Shown piece after piece: positions 12,352 through 23,444 of a stretch of 64,000 nt of DNA (position 1 is the first letter of the stretch; the number at the start of each line of letters is the position of its first letter). The translations under genes and the position numbers were made by a program. The notes under the pieces were generated by a model, which saw only the letters and a program-made list of their open reading frames with translations, was not told the DNA's origin and searched no databases. The stretch is from NCBI GenBank assembly GCA_026120035.1, contig JALRME010000036.1, forward strand, positions 1-64,000, in the 5' to 3' direction. The DNA is from Coleophoma eucalyptorum (taxonomy: Eukaryota > Ascomycota > Leotiomycetes > Helotiales > Dermateaceae).

Positions 12352-14134
12352 TCTGCAGGTTGTCCCAAGCAGAGGAGTGTATGTAGCGGTGTCTTGAAAA
12401 GGTTCCTCACTGATATGCCAAGCAAGATAGCCTTCACTGGGTCTATATTGGTAAAATGCGTTCCTTAAATACTATCGATGGATGTGATTAGGTTGGTGAT
12501 GGCATAGGTCAGTTCAGGGTGGTAATGAAAGCAATCATAATGCAGCTGCACACGATAAGATAACCATAACGACGCCATGGCAGTTTTTCGGCGGTCAGGG
12601 TGGAAAAATCTGAAGCTTTGTACATTTTGAGTAAAAAAAGCGAGACTGTGATATCATAGGGGTCCTTTTCGCGACTCGTGAATCCTAGACGGTGTCGCTT
12701 CACGTGACTGCGGTGGGTTCTAGCCTCCCAAGGCCGAACGAGAATACCCTTATTGACCTTGCTCATGAGTAAGCTAGAAACACAACAGTTAAGTCTGCAT
12801 CTGAGAACAGGACAGTGAAGAATGTCCAAAAGACAAAAGTCAGAAGTTAAGCGACGGCCAACATGGGGGAAAGTAAGGAAGCGAGAAAGTGTAGCCAGGC
12901 TGGTTTACAAGCTTGAAAGCAAAGAAGTCAGTGCCAACTGAGTGTGGAATATCAACGTTTACTACTGGAGCATATAGAATCAAAGTCTTGTTGGCTTCAG
13001 AGTGTTTTACACGGGAAACGTATTAGACTTAACATATGTTGTTCTTCAGACCGGGGAGACGGTATCCACGCCTATAAGCTTGGTCTTGCATGGAAAGAAG
13101 ATTAACCAAAAAGCCAGCTTTTATACCTCTTACTGTGTTTAGCAAAAGGCAAGACCACTTTGATGTCAAACTTCAAGCTGAAAAGCCTAGCTGAGAAAGC
13201 ATATGTCACGTGGTCACCGCATCCAGAGCCCACCGATTTTGAAGTGTACGCAGCTTGCAAGCAAGGATTCTTTAGGCAATACGGATCTTACCGTTCATTA
13301 TTGTACTAATCATATGACAGCTATGTGAAACTAACCAAGAAGTGGTCATTTAAGAAGAGAGTCGTAGGCATGAATCGGCCGAACAGCAACTTCAGAGAAA
13401 CCATCCAGTAGCTTTCCATGCTAAGCTTGCAGTGTAGATAAGGCAACCATCCCAAATCTTCTCCTAGTAACAAATCCACTGAACTTTAACTCGGAACTCT
13501 TCTCACTGCCTTTGCGCGCAGGCAATGGGCACTTCGCAAAAACATGGGACGCATGAAGCAATTCCGACGCATCCTCGGATTCATACCGTGGAGATTATTG
13601 GGTGGCCCCAAGAAAACCTTAAACGGCTTAAGAAGAGACTGGAAGAAGTCTCGTTTCAGAGTGCTGTGAGCTGATGTTGCGATATGCCGTTCGTCATGCC
13701 CCATACAGAACTAACCAGGAAGGAGATCAGTGCACGCTCGCCAAAACACCATCTGAAGTTTGCGATTTCCGCTTCGGGGTGGATTTTGCGAGAAATTTAA
13801 GGCCAGAGGCCTAACTTCTACTGGTATTCGGCTGATGATAAGTCTTCGTCTTGTTTCTTACGCGATGCAATGCCCGAACATCTATGCTTTGATCCGGCTG
13901 GTAACGGTGCCGTCCAAAGGTTGTTGGAAGGATGACAGCTAGTAGACTTGGTATGCTGTGCATATTTATTTTGCGTTGTGCCGGTTTGTTCGGAAAGTTC
14001 AGTTGACATATTTCCCTTCCACTCTTTTTTAAATACGCTCCTTACAAGCAAGTTGCACTTGCTCGACTTTAAAAATCCCTCTCTTCAAACCAAAGATATA
14101 CTCCGGCTACAGCATAAAACCATTCACATTCATT
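12352..14134. other. 1.8-kb intergenic region, divergent promoters
   Basis: This lies between the divergently transcribed SET gene and the LPMO-like gene. Only short open frames without family resemblance are seen. The final 150 bp before 14135 are pyrimidine- and A-rich, as expected of a fungal promoter and leader. Confidence 0.5.
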
Positions 14135-14698
14135 ATGCTACCCCAAATCCTCATCCTCGCATTTTCAACTGTCGTAGTTGGCCATGGCGTCGTCAAGTCA
14201 CCACCTGCTCGTGTGGTTGGTGATGCTATGAAAGCAGCATGTGGGCAGCAAGTATCCAATAATCTACAATCAAATGCATACGGCGACATCCAGCAACTTT
14301 CGCAGATCGGTGCTTCTCAGCAAGATTTCGATCCCACTATTTGCGACGTCACAATGTGCAAAGGCCTCCAGTTCGAGGATAATGCCAACAATGTCCAGCA
14401 TTTTACAGCTGGGCAGGTTGTTCCGATTACTGTCGATATCCAAGCCAAGCATACTGGTACCGCGAATGTATCAGTTGTAGATACGGTGACGAACAAGATG
14501 ATCGGCAATCAGCTGGTTTACTTCCCCGTGTATGCAAGCACATCCACCGAGATTCCAAAGAACCAGACTTCCTTCAGCGTTACCATGCCTGATGTCTCGG
14601 CACAATGCGGGGCTGCCGGTGCTTGCGTGATGCAGTGGTGGTGGGACTCAAGAGAGTCCGACCAGACATACATGTCTTGCGTGGATTTCACGATGTAA
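14135..14698 (+). CDS. Secreted LPMO-like protein (chitin-binding type-4-like)
   Basis: 187 residues, single exon. The signal peptide MLPQILILAFSTVVVG is followed directly by HGVVKSPPAR, so cleavage would expose an N-terminal histidine. That is the defining first ligand of the copper histidine brace of lytic polysaccharide monooxygenases. Further marks are paired cysteines (AACGQ, ICDVTMCKGLQFEDN, SAQCGAAGACVMQWWW, SCVDF), a Trp-rich strand WWWDS, and a terminal TYMSCVDF. It matches the fungal family annotated as chitin-binding type-4 domain proteins. The second brace histidine is not obvious: the two candidates are the H of NVQHF and of AKHTG. Activity is therefore unproven, and a non-catalytic binding role is possible. 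Confidence 0.75.
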   Translation: MLPQILILAFSTVVVGHGVVKSPPARVVGDAMKAACGQQVSNNLQSNAYGDIQQLSQIGASQQDFDPTICDVTMCKGLQFEDNANNVQHFTAGQVVPITVDIQAKHTGTANVSVVDTVTNKMIGNQLVYFPVYASTSTEIPKNQTSFSVTMPDVSAQCGAAGACVMQWWWDSRESDQTYMSCVDFTM

Positions 14699-14925
14699 TT
14701 CGGGCGGTTGCAAATTATGGACTTGGTTAAATGGATGCATACTGCCAGAATGGCGCTGCTCCCTGTTTAACTGTTTTCTTTGTATTTATTTTGACCGAGA
14801 GGATTCAGTGATGGATGAACCTGGAAGTTCAAAGCCTGAAGAATATAGAACCTCCTTAACTATTCTTTTTAATCACTAGCTCGTCGCGCAGGCGCACTCA
14901 TAATAATGAATAGAAATAAAGTCAA

Positions 14926-15475
14926 TCAGAAATTCCACTGCTTGAGCCAAATATCCATCCACTTGTGTTGGACTGGCGAGAGTGCTGTCATCGTCTCACT
15001 ATATATCTGACCTTTTTCTGTCTTATACGTCAAATCATCAGGTGCTATCACGGTGGCAAGACCCTGAAAGAAATTGATTATCTTCACGGTAGGAACATCC
15101 ATAACTCTTGATACGTCGTTTGGATCCACTCTCTTAAGCCCGTCAATCCATTCTCCATTCTTGAGGCGAAACTACCTTCATGCAAGACCCAGAGTATTTC
15201 TGAATAGGTTCGATCAACGACGACCATTCAACACTTCTGGGATTGACTAAATTGAAGTTCTGTTCCAAAGCATGGCTGATACGACCATGCACAGTCTTGA
15301 GTATATTATTTGATAGAATATCGACTTGGATCCAGTCAACCGGAGAAGTGTAGCAGGCATAGTTCCCATTGAAAGTGATGACTTGATAAGGCAGGGCACT
15401 CACTCAGTCTTGTTCCACTCCCCGCCATTCTGTTTCACTTCATATGATACTCGGTAATGGCTAGTTCAAGGGTTT
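14926..15475 (-). pseudogene. 3' remnant of an NRPS-like/adenylate-forming reductase
   Basis: Minus-strand pieces match the C-terminal reductase (NAD-binding, Lys2-type) domain of fungal NRPS-like enzymes. In order they are a GGEWNKTE piece (about 15415-15440), then ALPYQVITF...SPVDWIQVDIL...NLVNPRSVEWSSL...MKVVSPQEW (15143-15403), then VDPNDVSRVMDV...PVQHKWMDIWLKQWNF and a stop (14926-15129). The first break drops the segment normally between the two blocks. The second break is a 7-bp tandem duplication (tccattc at 15147-15153 and 15154-15160). It shifts the frame exactly between EW and IDGLKRVDP. No adenylation or carrier domain is present. This is a relic, not an active gene. Confidence 0.75.
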
Positions 15476-16057
15476 TCCTGCCTAGACTCCGGGAATGCAA
15501 CGCTAGATTACGATCACCTCAAGACACCTTTTGCATCGCCAAATTATTGAACTCCAGGGATCTAGGACCCCGAATAGTGGATGAAGTCTAGAAGTGTAAA
15601 TTCTGAGAAAGGCTTTGAACCGGTATATCGAATATTGAAATCAAAACTATTTAAACATACAAATGAACTTGCATGGTTTCATAAAGCCGCAAGTAAACCA
15701 TTAGCAAAATGAAAGACTCGAATATCATCAAAAATCCCTAACAAACTAAATGGAAGCTCGAACAGCTGTTGTGGTCTAATATTTTGATATCCCAGCTCTC
15801 TATAGAAAATGCAGTTGCCCCTGTATAGCCATCTAATAATTTGTATGAGGCGAGAAATAAGGACTTCCAAGCCGGAGATGGCATCTATCGAAGGAAGACA
15901 TACAGTTTGAACTTATATTGCTTCTAGTGACGCAGAGATAGCAGAGAAATGGTGCAGGGTAGCATCTCGACTGTGCCTCGCTGTAGTTAGACCACAGAGG
16001 CCATCGACTAAACATGTACTTAAGACTCGGAGTCAGACTCATTAAATGTCGAATATT
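15476..16057. other. 580-bp spacer, nothing recognised
   Basis: This separates the reductase relic from the stop of the NACHT gene. Short minus-strand open frames at 15679-15870 and 15833-16042 show no family resemblance. It could include further decayed sequence of the relic, but I could not align any. Confidence 0.4.
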
Positions 16058-18505
16058 TCAGTTTACTGTGAACCTGGCACTTTTTGAGAGCATCAACTCT
16101 TTAACTGCCTTCAGCCCCTGAAATTCGAAAAAATCAAGTACTGACTCAATCACCCCTAATACAGTGATCTCCGGGTCCCAGGAATCTGCAAAAATAACCG
16201 CATCAACATCTGCACCGGCTTCAACATAGAGCCTCAATATTTTGGCCCATCTCTCAACATCACCATCCGTAGCTATGATCCACTTCCTCCGCAAAGCTTC
16301 TCGAACCAGCTTGATACAACTAAGCCAAGGAGTTTCTTCCTTCTTGCCAGAGTCAGTGTAGACAAGATTAGGATCTTGGTTCATTTCGAGAAGCCTCCGG
16401 ACGAATTCAGGATCGGAGAGTGGGTAGACAGATTGTCGGCGAGAAATGAGGAAGTCTGTCGAGTGGCTGAGAAGTGGTCGACCGCCTCTGTAGCCTAGCA
16501 GATCTCCTTTGCCCCTTGCAGCATCAACCTTGAACATGACGTAATCTCGAAGACCAAACTTGGTTGCTAGAGCCAAGAAAGGATGTGAAATGATCTTGTT
16601 GTTGCGCAGTTCATATGATCCAAATGTAGCTCTAGCCCAGTGATCATCTAGCTGGGACGCTTTAGGTAACCAGTACCAAGTGAGCGTCCTCTCAAACTCG
16701 TCTACAAGGTATAACGATCGATTATGCAAAGTCTCTTCTGTCGTCTGAACATATCTCGCATGGGTCAAAGCAAGAACGATACCGGTCCACCATTCATCCA
16801 ATCTGCGATGTTTTTCTGGCTCATCGAAAGGTAATTTCAACTGCAGCACTTGTGAAGCAAGAAGATTTGAGTGGGGCTCATAGTTCATCTTTGCCGTGAT
16901 CAATACCACCTGGTTCCAGACCGAAGGGCTATATACTAGCCAATCTCTAATGGTTCGGTGAAGATAGGTGACCTTACTATGTACCAGCTCATCAATATTT
17001 TGTTGTGTGTCATCTGCGAAGCGGGTAGGTACGCGAGCATTCTTTGCGCTCTTGGCATGAATTGCTAGGAGGCCCGCGCAATCTCTTTCTAAACTTGTTT
17101 TCATATCCCCACAAAGGACTGAGATCTTGGATTTTGGAACCTGAGCTACAGCACTGGCCAGTATTTGGGCACTATCCTCAGGACCCATGTGTGCAAGTGC
17201 AAGGTCCCACAATGTGAGGGAAGAAGAGCTGTAGTCTCCTGTGAATTCAGTCACAATTTCTCTGGCACGTATGAGCTGTAATATCTGGGATGCGGTTTCC
17301 CTGGCTGTGCTTTCTTGGCAGTCGAATAAAGTATGCTGAAAGAAGGCATCTAGATCCGACGGAAACTTTTCAAATCGATCGAGGATATCTTGGACCTGAT
17401 CATCAGCCTGAAGGCCTTTGAGAATAGAACGGACTACCAGGACAACCCATAGAAATACCCCTTCTGCTCGGTCAACAACTTTCGACATCAACCTGGCGCT
17501 GAGCTCAGGCTCTTTACGTAATATCCGTCGCATCTTGGCGTCCTTTTCGAATTTATCTAAGACATATTGTTGGCGATCACCAAGAGTGAGGTCCTGAAGC
17601 TTGAGCTGAGGAACAGACTGGAGAGCCTTCTCGAAAACGGGCCATGGCCTACTTGATAAGCAGACCTTAATGTGGTGGTTGTTATCTGTGACAAGAGACT
17701 GGAAGAGCTTTATGATATCCCCATGGTCACCGTCGAATTCATCTACTCCATCAATGAAGAGACATATTTTTGTGTCATCCTTTGCATTCTGCAAGAGCAA
17801 TTTTAATCCACCCATCAGCTCTTCGGGTGACCAAACGATTGGGTTTTTGATTCGATCTTTTGTACTCATATTTAGGTATCGTTGCCAGACTTGAGGGAAA
17901 GCCTTCGAAATTAGCGAGCGACGCTGCTCCAGAAGCTGATGAAGCAAGGAACGAAAGAGTCCCACTTGGGATCTTTGCTCCAAGGAACCACTGGTCCAAA
18001 AAAAGAAGCCTGCAATAGTGAGATCCTTTGTCCCGGACCAGTTACGAAGCTCCTCTCGCATTCTCTTGTGATCATAGAGAAAACGAAGCAAAGTGGATTT
18101 TCCAGACCCTGGCTTGCCACTGATCCAGTATATGCCGCCCATGTCTTCTGTGTCTCTCAGCCATGGCATAAAGTTCCGTCCTGGAGTAGAAGTGTTTCCA
18201 TCTATGTCTGTTGTGCCTTTAAATATCCACTCGAATGTCTTCTGGTGCGCCTCAGCTACCTCATCTTGTCGCTCCGTCATAGACGAAAAGGCCAGAGCTT
18301 CCAAAATCCAGTCTTCCAATATTCCCAAATTCACAGATTGTACTGGCCTAGGCGGCTTCACCATATCTTGCTTGTTGTCGCCGTGTCCGCTGTTTACTGT
18401 GCCGGTGGAGAACATACTTTGTAGACTTTTTGGCTTCTGGACAGGTGCTTGATTCTCAGGCTGGTCTGCTGGCACAGGAGGTGGCCCGGAAGAATTTTCG
18501 GCCAT
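16058..18505 (-). CDS. NACHT-domain NLR-like protein
   Basis: 815 residues in a single exon. A NACHT NTPase core is clear: Walker A GKPGSGKST at about 130-138 and Walker B KICLFIDGVDEFDG at about 246-259, then SSRPWP as the sensor/ARC-side motif. After it comes a long helical region of the kind usually annotated as DUF7791 in fungal NACHT proteins (VFLWVVLVVRSI...LPSDLDAFFQHTL-like spacing). The first 90 residues are Pro-rich and show no HET, Goodbye, PNP or lipase effector fold that I recognise. The C-terminus shows no evident WD40, ankyrin or TPR array. In fungi such proteins act in non-self recognition and programmed cell death. Role here inferred from the family. Confidence 0.85.
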   Translation of the reverse strand: MAENSSGPPPVPADQPENQAPVQKPKSLQSMFSTGTVNSGHGDNKQDMVKPPRPVQSVNLGILEDWILEALAFSSMTERQDEVAEAHQKTFEWIFKGTTDIDGNTSTPGRNFMPWLRDTEDMGGIYWISGKPGSGKSTLLRFLYDHKRMREELRNWSGTKDLTIAGFFFWTSGSLEQRSQVGLFRSLLHQLLEQRRSLISKAFPQVWQRYLNMSTKDRIKNPIVWSPEELMGGLKLLLQNAKDDTKICLFIDGVDEFDGDHGDIIKLFQSLVTDNNHHIKVCLSSRPWPVFEKALQSVPQLKLQDLTLGDRQQYVLDKFEKDAKMRRILRKEPELSARLMSKVVDRAEGVFLWVVLVVRSILKGLQADDQVQDILDRFEKFPSDLDAFFQHTLFDCQESTARETASQILQLIRAREIVTEFTGDYSSSSLTLWDLALAHMGPEDSAQILASAVAQVPKSKISVLCGDMKTSLERDCAGLLAIHAKSAKNARVPTRFADDTQQNIDELVHSKVTYLHRTIRDWLVYSPSVWNQVVLITAKMNYEPHSNLLASQVLQLKLPFDEPEKHRRLDEWWTGIVLALTHARYVQTTEETLHNRSLYLVDEFERTLTWYWLPKASQLDDHWARATFGSYELRNNKIISHPFLALATKFGLRDYVMFKVDAARGKGDLLGYRGGRPLLSHSTDFLISRRQSVYPLSDPEFVRRLLEMNQDPNLVYTDSGKKEETPWLSCIKLVREALRRKWIIATDGDVERWAKILRLYVEAGADVDAVIFADSWDPEITVLGVIESVLDFFEFQGLKAVKELMLSKSARFTVN

Positions 18506-19459
18506 GTTGGATTGGAGCGTGGATGGCGAAAGTACGATGTAAATAGTTACGAAAATGGGCAGTTCAGCGTCACAAACACGATGTGGGACGGTGTTTCATT
18601 TTGCCTATCGTTGTGCCACCTTCGTAGCTTATCAGTGAGTACAGATATGCAGAAGTTCTGCATGGACTCCATGGACCCTTACCCAAAAGAATCATGTAAA
18701 TTGCAGTCAGCTCATTCAAGGGAACGGCTGCAAAAGCTTACCCCACAGTGATCACCGAATCGCACGGATGGTGGAAGTCAAAGACCATGATATGTGAGGT
18801 GTTGCCGAATAATTATCCGTCATCCACACTTCTGCAGATGTACAGATAAGCCTCCATTGGTGCCGGGTTGAGCATTCTGGCATTGCACCTGTGCACAGGT
18901 TGAATTCATTGCATGAGGAGCTGTCTCCTATCGGTGACCGATGAGGAAGTTTAGTCCGACTCCGACGGATGTATATTTTCCCGATGCCGAGCAGACATCA
19001 ATTGAGTAATGAGATATTATCAACCTTGAACGGGAAATGGCTTTGAAGAGGCCCAATGTTAAGCTTGATCGCTAGAAATGTTCTAGAATTAAATCACCCC
19101 CCTTTCTTCTCATACGTTCAATGATTGATGCTATGTTGTTTGTCACTAAAACTGGTTACAAGCAGTGTCATTTTGAGTCACTGAGTGAGCTCAGTTTGCC
19201 TAACACCTGTCAAGCATTTTAGGAGTCTTACACACTAACTTGTTCCAATTTGTTTTTGATTTTCACTTATGTTAACATGCCCTTTCTCTTTCCTTTTTTC
19301 TCCTTCTCTCGGAGATTCAAAATTTTCTATATAACATCAACATACAATATCTTTAAACATTTCTTTTATTCCCAATTTCCCTAACCTTCTGCCCCACGGT
19401 CCATTCCTTTTCCTAGAACGCCCCAAAAACACCTCCACTTATCATAAGGTTGTTGTGAT
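18506..19459. other. 950-bp spacer with no gene
   Basis: The 5' flank of the NACHT gene joined to the 3' flank of the But2 protein. 19240-19400 is T/C-rich low-complexity sequence. A short plus-strand open frame at 18449-18751 overlaps the NACHT start and has no resemblance to a known family. Confidence 0.5.
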
Positions 19460-21142
19460 TTAGCATACAGTAATGTAGATACCCAATGGGCTTGGGTTCC
19501 AATCCTGGAAATAATACAAGTAGGTGTCTCCTACAGCGGACATCTCATATGTAGCAGTAGTACCAGCGAATGCATCGCAGGAGAAGCTTTTGATCAAGGT
19601 AGAACTTCCTTCAGTCAAAGTGAAAGTTCCGAGATCAGACTCAACTGCAGGTGCGTTATCGAAGGTAGTTGCTGAGGAGGCAGCGGATGAGAGTCGCGAA
19701 AAGTCGATGCTGCCAGAACCCGAGAAAGTGTAGCTGGAAGTCTCAAGCTGAGATTGCAAAGGGAGGAGGAAGATAAGGTTGCACGTCTGTCCAGCGTAGC
19801 TGGATGGAATGTCAAAGTTGAAGATGGTACTGGTGTTGCTACTAATGGTACCGAAGTACTGAGTGCCAGCAGCAGTATCTGGAGTCTCTGAAGAAACAGG
19901 GATAATCAGGTGTGGCCACTGATAGTTTCCGTTGGTGTAAGTTCCAGTGAGTGTGGTAGCTGCACAGGTGCTTGAGGAAGCCACAGAAGAAGACTTTGCA
20001 CTTGATGTGCTGGCAGTCGGGATGTTAGATGACAAAGGGGTTGTGCTGGCCATGTAGGTTGTCCAGACGGAAGAATTGGCAAAGGAATAAGTCGTGGTTG
20101 ATGTTACAGAGGTCGTGGGTGGCGCAGAAGTTTCAGAAACGACAGGAGTTGAGACTGCATATGAGGATGTCTCAACGACGACAGACGAGGAGACTGGAAC
20201 AGGAGTCTCAGCTGGAGTTGTAGCCTCATATGAAGATGTCTCGGCCGAAGTAGTAGCGTAACTCAAGACAGAGGTCTCGGTGACTGCAGAGCTAGTCTCG
20301 ACAGCAGAAGAGGCTTCAGTTAGTGAGGTAGCTTGGATAGGAGCTGTGGCTTCAACTGATGTAGCTGTCTCAACTGGTATGCTGGAGATAACTTTTGAAG
20401 AGGCAGACTCAGCCGGGACAGATCCCACTGCCGGTGAAGAGTTCTGTGCGGAGATGGAGACACTTGGGACAACCGAAGATTCCGAACTCTGGGTAGTGAC
20501 AGCTTGTACTGAGCTAGCTTCGGGCGAGCTTGTAATGGGGGAAACACCTTGCGCTGAAGTTGAGAATAGGCCTGGCGAAGATGCTGAAGCTCCGCAGTCA
20601 CCTTGAACAGTTACAGTTACGGTTTGAACGGCAGCGGCGGACGATGCTGCTGATGAGCCGCAATCGCTAGCAGTGAGAGAGATCTCAACACACTTTAACT
20701 GGCCCGTGACTGGGGTAGTATATAAATTCCACTCCGTATCAGAAGCAGGGCAAGCGTAAAATGTTGAGCCAGATACAGGTGAGATGAGTGAGCCATTGCC
20801 AGCAATAGAGAAGCCATAGGTTGGTCCCACTCCTTGATCACACTGGAACTGCTGGACAGAAGCTAGGGTAGGATTAGCTTTTGGATCTTTGATACACACC
20901 TATCTACGCGGCGACTTACGAGTCAAGATGCAGCCTCGACCAGCGGCGTCGGTAATACCACCATTGCTGATAGTGAATGTTGTAGCATCAAGGCCACCGC
21001 CAATTCTGTTCTGACCATCTGATAATTGACCGATAGTTCCTGACTCTCCACCTGATGCTGTCAGGCCGAAGGAACAGGAGGATCTAGGCACAGAAAGTGC
21101 AGATGCCCCCAAGACAAGAGACGATATAACGAGTGAATACAT
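19460..21142 (-). CDS. Cell-wall protein: PIR1-like domain plus But2 domain
   Basis: Model: complement(join(19460..20862,20920..21142)), 541 residues. The 57-nt intron (20863-20919; GTAAGT...GCTAATCC...CCTAG) removes an in-frame TAG and preserves the frame. Order: signal peptide (MYSLVISSLVLGASALS), a cysteine domain with CSFGLTASGG, GQLSDGQNRIGGG, GRGCI, QFQCDQG and FYACPASD that resembles the PIR1-like C-terminal domain of wall mannoproteins, a Ser/Thr/Ala-rich linker of about 230 residues suited to O-glycosylation, then a But2-type C-terminal domain (WPHLIIPVS, FNFDIPSSYAGQTC, SYTFSGSGS, YYFQDWNP, ending YITVC). Likely a covalently attached or secreted wall glycoprotein. No enzymatic motif. 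Confidence 0.85.
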
Positions 21143-22748
21143 AATAAGGAAATGGATATTATGGAAAAGAGAAAGTGTTGATGAATTATGAGTTGAGAAT
21201 ATGAAAAGAGAAGAGAGTATCGACCTGTTATAGGGAAAGCTATTTGGACGGGAAAACGACCTATGATATGACGTTACTGGTCACTTGGTCAAGAGGGTCT
21301 CGATGTTGTTGTCATATAATACAGCAACAGATACAATTTACACAACGGAATTCTCCACTAACTGGGCACACCATGACCCCGGCACCGCCTGGGCTCGGTG
21401 TTACGATCGGAGCCATAACGCTAGTGTAGGTATAGAAGATAATTCCAAGTTATTTGGCAGCCCTACTGCAAGCTATTGCACAATCGACTAACAGCAAGTC
21501 TCCAATGACAGACAAGCCAGGTACAAAAATAGCTGCAGGAAAGTCCGGAGACCAGAGGATACGGTAATGCACCGCCTTGTGGATCAAGAAGGATTTTTCA
21601 GGGCTGGCGAGGTTATGACTTACTGGAGTTGGTGAGGGTGGGTGGGTGGATAGCAATGACGCGGGAAAGCTGTCGAAAGACGGGATGGCGGAGGAATAAG
21701 CTTTCTAGCACCTTTCTGTCTCCTGAAGATCCTTATCGATTACAGGTCAGGAAAAAACTGGAGAAGCTGGCACGCCCTGGTAATTATTCGTCTGATGTCT
21801 GCTCGCTCCCAGCTCAGCAGGGACTCCACGGTGACTTTGACCACCAGACCGTGTCGTCAACAAACCATCCATAGAAAATCATTCTTCAGCTTTAAAAATA
21901 AACAAATCTCGCCGAAAATATAGATTGATCTCTAACCAACATTCAACATACGTGGCAAACACTCGACAGCTTAATGTAGACAAGGGCCGTCGTGGCCCTC
22001 ACGTGGAAAGGAAACGTCCTCAGGTCGTATTCCGGTACCTCCGTAAACATCTCGATTCTTTATGACGCAAGCGGACAGAGATATTCCTGTTGGGCTGGGA
22101 AAACGAAAAATCAGACAAATCGCTCATACACCAACATATACTAGACATTGGGAAGTATTTTGGTTGGATGCTAGACACGGGAAGTTGAAGAAAAAGATGG
22201 AGAATAGTCCAGGGAAGGATGCAAGGCGAAAGAGTCGTGCGTGTCGTCAACAGACTAGGAACTTATAGCCTTCGTGGCTAAGGCATCAGGATTCGGGGAC
22301 TCGGATGTCAATAATCCAGGCACGTGAATTATGTTGGTACTTTTCGCACCGACTATGTTGGCTGGTTTAAGAGATCCTTTTTTTTTGCAACACAGTAGCA
22401 TATAAAGCGGCATAAGGAAGACCTAATTAAATCAACCAATTTTGTTTAAACATCCTCCTGATATCATGTGACCACTATATCTCGTGACTTGTCAACACCC
22501 AGCTTTCCATTTTCTTTCAACGGGTTACAAACACAACGACTCTCAGAAATATGTATTAAAGCCTCAACAGTATCACAATTCCTAACTTACTTCGAGTTAT
22601 GGTAAACGACAACCCCCAGATTCCAATGTATAGGCCGTGCTCTAAGTCAATACCTATACGCCAGCGGTCTCTGGCTTGTCACATCCACTGAAGTTTCAAG
22701 TTTCGGCGTCGCTCCCTCTTTCCACCCCCCCAATATCAAGGTCTTCAA
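21143..22748. other. 1.6-kb spacer, promoter side of the But2 gene
   Basis: Upstream of the minus-strand But2 gene. Only short open frames without resemblance are present. It ends at the unrecognised ORF remnant described separately. Confidence 0.5.
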
Positions 22749-22988
22749 TTACGGCCTTCCCACGAAATCATACCAGATATCCGCAATGACTGTAATGGTT
22801 CCGACAATATCTGGGGTTCTGGGCTCTCCCCGCACAATTTGGCGGAGCGGAAGTGCTAAGTTCCGCCTGGTAGTCCCGTGGCTTGTGTCGAGGTCAATAA
22901 TGCCGTCGCAAGAAAGCACTAGCTTGTCTCCTTCACGTGCTACGATGTCTCCTACCCCCCCCCCTTTTTTTAAACGAAATATATCCTC
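22749..22988 (-). pseudogene. Unrecognised coding remnant interrupted by a homopolymer
   Basis: An open minus-strand frame of 79 codons ends at the stop 22749-22751. Its composition looks like real protein (GDIVAREGDKLVLSCDGII, then RNLALPLRQIVRG, then TITVIADIWYDFVGRP). It has no start codon of its own and passes through A7 and G10 runs (22955-22971 on the plus strand), where an indel would be easy. A TAA lies just upstream at 22989-22991. I do not recognise the family. It may be the last exon of a gene whose 5' part has decayed. Confidence 0.35.
22955..22971. repeat. C10 T7 homopolymer pair
   Basis: Ten C followed by seven T on the plus strand. This sits inside the unrecognised coding remnant and is a likely place for an indel or sequencing error. 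Confidence 0.8.
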
Positions 22989-22991
22989 TTA

Positions 22992-23444
22992 CGATCTTCT
23001 AGAGAACCGTTTACACAAAATACTTGGGTGGGACGAGATGGTGGTAAAGAGTGAGCCATTCACATTGCCCCTTGGATGAGAAGTCTCGCTGCAATGCGTC
23101 GCTTGCAATATCAGTCCTTTCTGTGCGACTTGGCTGGCAGCCAGCCTCTAGAACTTCCTAAGAAGAGACCATTTTCGCGCCTGAGGCGCTGCGCTCGGGA
23201 TGAAGCTAGAACTGAGTTTTGCAACGGTGCAGAGGGGTAATGGGAGATCGTCGTCTCTTAGTGACTTTTATAGCAGCGGAAGTCTATCATGCATAAAGTG
23301 TCCATGCATATATATCTGTTATCTCTGCGTCCTCATAGCGCTTACTGCGCACACATTTATCTTCGCACTTTCTGCTTCGTCTTCTTCTTCTTCTTCTTCT
23401 CCAGAGCTCTATCTTATCAACCTTTGCCATCTCACCATTCCATC
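22992..23444. other. Promoter and leader of alpha/beta hydrolase 1
   Basis: 450 bp with no gene. It ends in a CTT microsatellite about 43 bp before the hydrolase ATG, a typical pyrimidine-rich fungal leader. Confidence 0.5.
23380..23402 (+). repeat. (CTT)n microsatellite in the 5' leader
   Basis: An uninterrupted run of TTC/CTT triplets ends about 43 bp upstream of the ATG at 23445. It would be transcribed in the 5' leader. Confidence 0.8.

Noticed and set aside
11434..12397. Plus-strand open frames opposite the SET gene
   Set aside because: Antisense shadows of a well-supported SET-domain coding sequence.
20900..20902. In-frame stop suggesting the But2 protein is two genes or a pseudogene
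   Set aside because: A 57-nt intron with donor, branch point and acceptor removes it and keeps the frame.
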